A stretch of 64,000 nt of DNA from Gnetum montanum (lineage: Eukaryota; Streptophyta; Gnetopsida; Gnetales; Gnetaceae): the NCBI GenBank assembly GCA_015680685.1, contig MNCI01027017.1, positions 58,199-122,198 on the forward strand, read 5' to 3'. Shown here in pieces: positions 56,367 through 64,000 of the stretch; within the stretch, counting starts at the first letter, position 1; each line of letters opens with the position of its first letter. The position numbers and the translations under genes are program-made. The notes under the pieces were generated by a model. The model did not search any database. It was not told the origin of the DNA and was given only the letters and a program-made list of their open reading frames with translations.

Positions 56367-58732
56367 TTAGAATGGGGAGTATCCCCCATGACAAAACCTT
56401 TGAGTATGGCTAGAATTAATAAATGGATATTTTGGATCCATGCGGGTTGAAAAAATTAGGGTTCGATCATATCCAAGCCACTGGGTGTCTTTTGATGTGG
56501 TGGAAAGGATGTACCCAAATTGGGGTTCACACACTTGATTGAAGTAGGCATAGTGGGGTAGATTATAAGATGTTGTCATGGGATAAGAAGCTAACCCACT
56601 ATGACACCCGTGATCATAAGATGGTATACAAGGATTGATGTATCCCTTTACATGGTCATATGCATTGACCTACATGGTTGTTGGAGTGTTAATTAGTGGC
56701 CTGGATAAGGTAATAGGAGGTGTTGAGTTTGAGGAGAAAGAGGCATCACAGTGCTGGGCTTGTGTTGAGTTGGAGGCTGCAGTGGTTTCAGAATCGTGTT
56801 GTCTCTTTTTACGGTCATGCCTAAAGAAAGGATGCTTTCAATGTTGTGGAGGACCTCTACTACTATTGATAGTAGTAGCACAAATAATGTTTGTGGGTTG
56901 GTGATATGGTGCAAAACCTTCTGGTGCTACTGGTGGCGATGTAGAAGGAGGTGACGAATGAGAATATTGAGGGCAAGGAGGAGAGGAGAATAAGGAATAT
57001 GAGGTGGTGGTCTTGTGGGAGAGGACATGGGTTGATAGTACTTGGGAGAATGATAACGATGAGGTGAAGCAGAGGATGTTGATCCAATTGGGGAAACAAG
57101 GTGTTGAACATAATAAACATTTGGTGTCGAGGTATACGAAGGGTGTGGTTTGTTTTTCCGTGGCCTCCCCCAAGACTAGGGATTTTGCCACTACGGTTGG
57201 ACACAGTCCCTCTGTACAAAATCTGGATGTAGCATTCATCCCCAATGCTAATGTAAATGTGACAATACTAGGCATTGAATTTTAGGGTGATCATACACAC
57301 AAACATCACATTGATACTTATGATTGGCAGTTGAGCCCCTAACCTTATTGTCTTCAATCCTTCTTTCTGATTGTTGGGTGGTGTTCTATCCTGTTTCTCG
57401 ATTTGGCATCCTCTGTTTGTTTTGGTTATCAGAGTGATCATGTATGGTTCCACCTCTAATAATTTTTGCATATTCTACACATTTTTCATGTACCCATTCT
57501 GTAATTTTATTAGTTTTTTCCTCAATTTCATCTAGTGATTGTAGTATTGGCAAAGATGATTCCACCTCCGTGAGGTGAGTTGATTTGTCCTCTTCATGGA
57601 CCTTTGTTATTTTGAGATTTTGGTCTTATTGAGATCTTCAACATTCTCCCATTTGGCTATTTCTCCTTCTTCTTTTGCTACCCACTTGATAAGCTCTTGG
57701 AATTGATGGGTTCGTAGTTCATATAGTTGACCTGGGGCATACATCCCTAGGGTCTCCCTTGTTTCATTATGAAGCCCATCCATGATGTCACATATTAGCC
57801 TTTCCTCGAAGAACCCATGGCCTGGCTAGTTGTTTAAAAATGAATAATATATTTCTAAGGTCATGTCCAAGGGTTCATGTTACCCTTGTTTCCATTCTTG
57901 GATTTGTCTTCTCAAGGCTGACACTCTTGCACAGGTTTGATATCTTTCGTTGAAAAGTTCTATCATTGTCAACCAACAATGAATTGATTTTGGTTTTAAG
58001 GACCTATACCATACTTTTTCTTGGCCAACGAGTTTCATAGGAAAGAGCTTAAGTCTTTGCCACCCATTATCAATATTGTTCCATGCACAGGCATCATGGA
58101 AGGCTTGTAAATGATGTTGTGGATCTAAATCATAGCCTCCTGAAAACTTGGAAAAAATTTTAAAATCAAGCCTAGGTAGACAACTTTCCTTATGATGCCT
58201 ACGAGATATTTGAACAACCTCTTGTATATGCATTAGGCTCTTAGTGACCACCAAGGGTTCATCGTCACTAAGTAGGTTATGAGTTTGTGAGTTGGGATGA
58301 TGTTGTCTTTGTTCATGTTGTCATTCTTGACTTTGCCTATGGGTTTGATTTTTATTTCTACACTGATCCCTTGAGAGATGATCATCCATGTCACGACCTA
58401 ATGTTGAATGAATAGAGGAAGAGAGATAACTTGAAGACTCATCATGACTTTTGTAAGTTTCCCAATCATCCCTAGATAAACTCTTGTTAACCATTGAGAA
58501 GGTCCTAGGCCTTATGGGCCCCCTCACTCCATGGGATGTCCCTTCCTCGCTAAAGGTGTTTGAGTTGGATGACAAGAGTCCTTGAGTATCGTTGGGGTGT
58601 CCATGAACATATGAGATTCCTGCATAAGATTGAGTACTCCAAACTTCTTCATCGTCATATATTTTGTTGGTTCTCCAATGAATTTCCTCGCTAGTTGTTG
58701 CATTAACATCATCTTGTGAGAGAGATATTGTT
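56367..58732 (-). pseudogene. N2 gag
   Basis: The N-terminus DDVNATTSEEIHWRTNKIYD matches N1 and N3; the expected start codon near 58732 reads ATA, so the start is lost. Then a Ser-rich linker, the capsid-like Retrotrans_gag domain (about 58250-57720; LDFKIFSKFSGGYDLDPQHH, IELFNERYQTCARVSALRRQ), an intact CCHC knuckle CDVCVYDHPKIQC near 57310-57270, and a Pro-rich tail ending at 56367 (FCHGGYSPF). Frames change in several places. Confidence 0.78.
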
Positions 58733-58841
58733 GGGAATTGTGTGTGACTTATTTGCAATTAATTTCCTTCTAAAAGATATATCATTAATACTTTGTTATA
58801 GTGATCATGGATGATATAACTAATCTAGCTAACTAGCACCG

Positions 58842-58859
58842 TCCCTGGAAATGGTGCCA
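58842..58859 (-). other. Primer-binding site of N2 (tRNA-Asp type)
   Basis: The minus strand TGGCACCATTTCCAGGGA, next to the LTR end. Confidence 0.9.
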
Positions 58860-58860
58860 A

Positions 58861-59713
58861 GGATGAGTGGTGAGGTACCCCTACGCTCAACCATACGAAT
58901 ACGAGTGTGTATGCACGATCTAGTTGAACTCCATAGATGGACTAGTTGTGGCACCTAGATAGTTATATGTTGATCACAATTCATTGTCTTCCCACCTGGA
59001 CTAGTATTTACTTTGTCATATATGATTTAGTCCAAAGTGAGGTGCATGATGTGCTTTCTAATACTAAGCTACTCCTAGAGTCAATGGGAATTAACTTGAT
59101 TAAACTAATAAGAAATATGAAGTAAAATCTAAGCTAGCCTAAGTGCAATGAGCATCTATCCTTAATCATCCATACACATTTTGGACCTCATGTACTACCC
59201 TTGGGATTACTAAGCGCACATTACTTGAGCACTACTAGACACACTACTCGGTTACCAAGTAGTTACACTTAAATGTTTTTGATTAAGATGTACTCATTCT
59301 GCATTTAACAACAGAAATAGTAAATGAAGATAAAATAAATATTAACTAAAACAATAATAAATAATAATCAACAATTAAATAATTAAAAACTAATTGAATG
59401 CTGCAATGATGGAGTAATCTCAATCTTTATTGCTAGTTGTGTGTGTGTCCAAGTATGTCACACTTGAACAAAGGTTCCATACAATTATAAACATCACACT
59501 ATGGGCATGCACTAGGGAAAGAACTAAAAACTAACAAAAATACTCTACCCTAAGATTTACTAACTGACTCCCCCTCCTATGCACCTGAATGCTATAGTTA
59601 TAGGCCTCCACAGGAATCATAATATCATGTATTCAATATCATTATCTAGGCTACGATATCGTGTACTTGATATTGAGGATCTGATATCAGGCCTAGCAAA
59701 CCACAATTCATCA
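58861..59713 (-). mobile_element. 5' LTR of N2
   Basis: Minus strand TGATGAATTGTGG...CACCACTCATCC, 853 bp, paired with 50558-51420. GATATC-type motifs at 59610-59690, and the TATA region near 59595 is decayed (CTATAACTATAGC). Confidence 0.92.
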
Positions 59714-59718
59714 CATGT
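59714..59718 (+). other. Target-site duplication of N2, right copy (CATGT)
   Basis: Identical to 50553-50557. Confidence 0.92.
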
Positions 59719-60449
59719 CTTAGTTAGTAATATTAAAATTCAAAGACAAAATCCAAACATTAGCAATCAAATAAAATTATAGTACAAACCACCATCAAAA
59801 GCAACCATAGTTGCACAGTGTCCTGTTGTCAATAAAGAAAAAACAAGACAAAATAAACATAAGAAAAATTCAAACCAAATGAAGTAAAATATAGATGAAA
59901 TTGTAAAATATGTAAAAAAGAGAAAGACATACTAACAATTTTATAAACCAAAAAATGATGTGAAACAAAAATATGTAAAAACAGAAAAGTGTAAAACAAG
60001 AAATGTAAAAATTGAGGATCCATTTTGTATGATTACAATGGATGGCCATCTCCCCCACAACTAAGTTGGAAAGAGGAGATCCAGAATACTGAGTGTGCTT
60101 GTCCATATGAGGTTTTGTGGTCACTAGCTCTATTAGTCTCATGGAAAGGTCTAATTTATTTCATGTTGACTAGCAATTTCTTATTTGGACTTTTAGGTTT
60201 GTATATTCACATGGCCCCAGAATGAAAGGTGTTAAAGATGATGTAAGGCCCTTCCCAAAATGTTTGGAACTTAGCTCTTTGTGGTACATGTGTGAGATTC
60301 TAGTAAATAACCTTATCTCTCAGTTAAAATTTTACCCTCCTTATTTTGAGGTCATGGTGTTACTTGTTGAATGCCTTGTGTAATTCATTAGATGACAAGG
60401 CTATCAATCGGTTCTCATCTAGCAAGTTGACATTCATTAGTCTTTCTTT
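59719..60449 (-). mobile_element. E2 3' non-coding region, right of N2
   Basis: The minus strand is T-rich (60010-59830), preceded by the landmark GGCCATCTCCCCCACAACTAAGTTGG (60042-60067, plus-strand reading), which also follows integrase in E3 (15320) and, changed, in E1 (28325). Open frames here are low-complexity Phe/Leu translations, not genes. Confidence 0.7.
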
Positions 60450-63400
60450 TTGTGCTAGACTTAGGTCAAGGTCAAGGTTCACAAGCCATTGAAATTTTTT
60501 GAAGCTCAGACTAAATAGATAGCATTGGTAATTTTCCATGCATCAACTCATAGGAAGAATAGCCCATAGGGATTTTCCATGTGGAGCAGTAGGCCCAAAG
60601 AGTATCGTTGAGATTCATGCTCTAGTCTCTCATATATTTGCTAACTATTCTTATTAATATCTTAGTGATTTCCTTATTTGTTACCTCAACTTGATTATTA
60701 GCTTAAGGATGGTAGGGCATTGTTAATTTATGTTTAAACCCTAAGCATTGCATGAGTTTCTGAAAGGTGATGCTTGTAAAGTGAGTAACATTATAAAAAA
60801 TAACTACACATGGCACACCAAACCTGTTTACAACATTTTTTTGTATAAACAAAGCTACTATAGATGATGTATAGTTAGTAACAGTTGCTACTTCTACCCA
60901 TTTTATACAATAGTCAATAGCAACTATGATGTACATCTTTTCGGTTGACATGGGTGTGATGGAACCCATAAAGTCAATGCCCTAGATGTCAAAGGGTTTC
61001 AGTTGTTGAATCCACTACTGAGGTTCCTCCATACGAATGATCATTCCACCATCATGTTGTTAGTGTTCACAAGAAAAAATGAATTAGTAAGCATCCCTAA
61101 AGATCGTTGGCTAATAATACCTTGCCATTAGGATCTTAATAGCTATGTGTCTCCTAGCATAGTGACCCACATAAAGGCCCTCATGAATGTCCTAGAGAAC
61201 ACACAGTTGATTATCATTGAGGACACACCAATGAACCAAACCATTGACACATACCTTATAAAGGTATCTGTTAATCTCCATAAAGCATTTCACCTGGTGA
61301 AGAAACTGTTTTTTCTTCCTATGATCCAACTCTTGTGGCATTTCCTAAGTAAAAAGATAGGTGAGAATGCCATCGTACCAATTAGGCTCATTAGGAACTT
61401 GTTCATTTATAGCACCAACAAAGAGGATTTCATTAGGAAATTGATCAAAAGTGGGCTCTCCTCCTCTTTGTTATCTCATCTCAATCAAGATAAGTGGTCA
61501 GCAACCACATGCTTAGTTTCCTTTCAATCTACCATTGTAAGATTAAATTCTTATAAGATCATAAGTCATTGTATGGTATAGGGACTCACCATTAGTTTGT
61601 TCATGAGGAAGTAGATTGTGCTATGGTTTGTGTGCATGAACACCTTGTACCCAAGCATGTAGTGCCTAAATTTCTCTAAGGCATACACCATTGCCATTAG
61701 TTCTTTCTTTGTTGTGATGTAATTCAACTATGCATCCACAATGCTTCAACTCACGTAGTGGACGTAGTAAGGATGTTTCTAATCATCTAACTATGTGAGC
61801 ATGACTCCAAAAGCATAATTTGATGTAGATGTGGAATGATCTAGACTAGTCAAGTGCTTGTAGAATTTGGATTTCCACAAGCTTCTACTTGAGGTGTTGA
61901 AATGCATTCTCACATTCCTTAATCTAGACAAATAGAGCATCCTTCTTTGTCAACTCCACCAATAGTTTTGTGATCTTAGAGAAATTCTCTATGAATTGAT
62001 GATAGTAGTCATTGTGACCCAAGAATGACCAAACATCTTTAATAGTTTCTAGTTGGCTAGTAATTCCTTGGATGACCCTTATTTTTTTAGGGTCCACCTC
62101 AATCCCTTTTTCAAATATTCTGTGCCCTAAAACAATGTCTTCCTAGACTATCAGATGGCTCCTTTGCTAGTTAAGCCAAAGGTTTGTCTCCACACACCTT
62201 TTTAGCACTTGCTTAAGATGATCTAGGACTTGCTCAAATGTAGCCCCATGGGTGGAAAAGTCATCCATGAAGACTTCCACCCTGCTACCAATCTACTAGT
62301 CAAAGATGCTCAAGACAAGGTGTTGGAAAGTTATAAGGGCATTACACAAACCAAATGGCATCTTTTTTTAATGTAAAAGTCCTAGGAACTTATAAACATT
62401 ATTTTGACTTGATCCTCTAATGCAATTTAAATTTGGTTATAACCACAATAACCATCCATAAATCTATAATAGCAATGTCAAAAAATAGTGTCTAACACTT
62501 GGTCCATAAATGCCAATGGAAAATGATCTTTGTAACTTGCCATGATCAGCAACCTGAAGTTAATACAGACCCTTCACTTATCATCTTTCTTTGGCACTAT
62601 CACACGTGTGCTAATCCACTCACTATCCACAATGGGATAGATGAACCCTGCCTTGAGAAGTTGTTCAATCTCCTCCTTGACAATGTGCTTGAGTTTGGGG
62701 TTTAACCATTGCTACGGCTACCTCTTTGGCTTCATGAAAGGATCTATAAAGATGTGGTGTTGGCATATCTTAGGATCAATTCTAGTGAGTTTAGGATATG
62801 ACTAAGCAAAGGCTTTTGGCCACTTGTTGATCACCTTCAATAGCTTCTCTTTTTGTTTAGGAGTAAGATTGGTATTGATTATCACCAGCTTCTCATTATT
62901 TAGAAAATCATATTCCATGTTAGCAAGTAGAGTTTTCAAATTTAGGGGCTCCTATTTAAAGCTCTTAGGTATTTCCAACTCTCCCTAGTAAGTATCATCA
63001 TGTTCATTGGAGAGTTAGCAATGGATCTACTCCATCTCATTCATGCCTTCAATGCAATCACTTATCAAGCTTTCAATAGTCTCCATGCAAATTGTTGAGT
63101 TGCTAACAAGATTACCTGTCAACCACTAGGTGTCCTCTTACTTTGTGGCTACTTTGTATAGGCACCTTTGAATTTCAAACACATCTACACACTGCCTGCA
63201 TGTTGTGATGTTTGTACTTTTCATGAACCATAGCTTTTGCATAGAATTTCATCCTATTTCACTATCTGTGATGCATGGAACATGCTTCTTCTCTATCTTT
63301 CCAAATTCATTCTCCTTGAAAATTTCCAAGGAGAGGTCTCTGATTCCTAGTCATGCATCAACGGTGCTTATCTAAGCCCTTCTATGATGATTGGAAAGTC

Positions 63401-63680
63401 CCACTTGTAGTTACCAACAGAGATCAATAGGAAGTCAGCAAGATAATACCACCCATAAATAGTGGTCACATTGTCCTCCACTAACTCCAAAGGAATAATG
63501 ATGGACTGATCCACCAACTCAAGATGAATGTTGCTCTTCTTAAGTGGAGGCAAGTTCTAGGCTTTGTACATCTCATGAGAAAATAAATTTACACCAAGGC
63601 CTAAGTCCAAAAGAGCCTTGTAAGGTTGATTGCCATTGATTTGCAAAAGGATAAGGGAACTTCCAAGATCAAATATCTTC
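60450..63680 (-). pseudogene. E2 pol: protease, reverse transcriptase, RNase H, integrase
   Basis: Protease about 63650-63250 (GVNLFSHEMY, LELVDQSIIIPLELVEDN, WDFPIIIEGL). Reverse transcriptase about 62780-62000, keeping a normal catalytic motif (VEVFMDDFSTHGA, about 62285-62245). RNase H about 61850-61540. Integrase about 61250-60450 (MGSITPMSTEKMYIIVAIDY, then IFYNVTHFTS where IFDKGTHF is expected, so the second catalytic Asp is Tyr; KHKLTMPYHP). Several stops and shifts. It is the least damaged pol in the window by its reverse-transcriptase motif. Confidence 0.83.
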
Positions 63681-64000
63681 CTAAGAAGGTGGCCAACTAT
63701 TATTCAATTAGTTGCAACATGAGTTAGCATGATGATATGCACTTTGGGAGGCATTTGATTTAAAGGGGACTTGAAGGATGTAGATGCAGAGTACGAGGGA
63801 GAAGTAGGCCTACCAACTACATATGTCTGTGAGGGCTTTGTAGAACTATTGGTTTGAAAGAATGGCCCTTTTTAGGATTGGCTTTCTAAACCACTTAGCT
63901 GAGGAGCTGGTTGTAATTTAATAGCCCTAGTGGCATTATGTTGTTGTGGTTGGGCTGGTATTTCACCTTACATTGATGAAGCATGTGGTAATTGAGTTGA
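63681..64000 (-). pseudogene. E2 gag C-terminus, cut by window end
   Basis: The minus-strand translation is Gln/Pro/Ser-rich (PTSPSYSASTSF, PQLSGLESQS) and leads into the protease, as the gag tail does in E1. The rest is outside the window. Confidence 0.5.

Larger units (their letters stand above)
50558..59713 (-). mobile_element. Element N2, complete gag-only element
   Basis: A minus-strand element of 9,156 bp with both LTRs (58861-59713 and 50558-51420), PBS, gag, 3' region with internal promoter, ORFX and polypurine tract, bounded by the exact duplication CATGT. No pol. Its layout and lengths parallel N3, showing that the two are members of one structural family, not random deletions. Confidence 0.94.
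47834..64000 (-). mobile_element. Element E2 with nested N2, 5' part beyond the window
   Basis: A minus-strand autonomous-type element: 3' LTR 47834-48662, polypurine tract, ORFX remnant, 3' region, N2 inserted at 50558-59713, 3' region continued, then integrase, RNase H, reverse transcriptase, protease and the gag tail running off the window. The candidate left target duplication is CAAGG (47829-47833); its partner is outside. Confidence 0.88.

Noticed and set aside
59829-60142. Phe/Leu-rich small membrane-protein-like frames
   Set aside because: They are translations of the T-rich 3' non-coding region, and homologous regions in E1 and N elements do not keep the frames.

Overview
The window looks like nuclear DNA of a plant with a large, repeat-rich genome. 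A gymnosperm is a reasonable guess, but the sequence does not settle the species. Almost everything is decayed Ty3/gypsy LTR retrotransposon of one extended family. LTRs are about 830-995 bp with TGATGA...TCATCA ends, and the primer-binding site (PBS) is the tRNA-Asp type used by the Athila/Tat branch (ideal TGGCGCCGTTGCCGGGGA, here changed mainly by C-to-T and G-to-A transitions). No intact host gene, tRNA, rRNA or CRISPR array was recognised.

Layout, left to right. 1-2468: 3' part of a plus-strand element (A) with its 3' LTR, lying in the 3' end of another element (F, LTR 2738-3445). 3446-4265: unassigned AT-rich DNA. 4266-6665: an unrelated GC-rich, poly(A)-tailed, LINE-like unit. It has the zinc-binding C-terminus of a LINE reverse transcriptase, then a second reading frame joining a plant-transposon-protein-like domain, a coiled coil and a J-domain. 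6666-9934: unassigned. From 9935 to the end is one Russian-doll nest. E3 (minus, oldest) is split by E1 (plus, 21197-47173, target duplication GCAAG). E1 is split by N1 (plus, 28586-43453, duplication RTGGT). N1 is split by N3 (minus, 33168-41861, duplication AACTY). To the right, E2 (minus, from 47834 past the window end) sits in the 5' LTR of E3 and is split by N2 (minus, 50558-59713, duplication CATGT). The homologous unoccupied sites in sister copies confirm the joins.

The E elements run LTR, PBS, gag, protease, reverse transcriptase, RNase H, integrase, long 3' region, an extra reading frame (called ORFX here), polypurine tract (PPT), LTR. The N elements (N1, N2, N3) have gag and ORFX but no pol, so they look like a non-autonomous family that would need E-type enzymes. 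ORFX encodes about 930 residues: a globular N-terminal half and a long coiled-coil C-terminal half. In four copies it is preceded at near-constant spacing by a promoter-like block that reuses the palindromic U3 motifs of that element's own LTR, a TATA box, a G-rich tract resembling a central PPT, and an intron-acceptor-like sequence touching the ATG. This internal transcription unit, kept when pol was lost, is the most interesting system in the window. The LINE-like unit with a J-domain is the second. All copies carry stops and frameshifts and are probably inactive. Sub-gene boundaries are estimates unless a motif fixes them.
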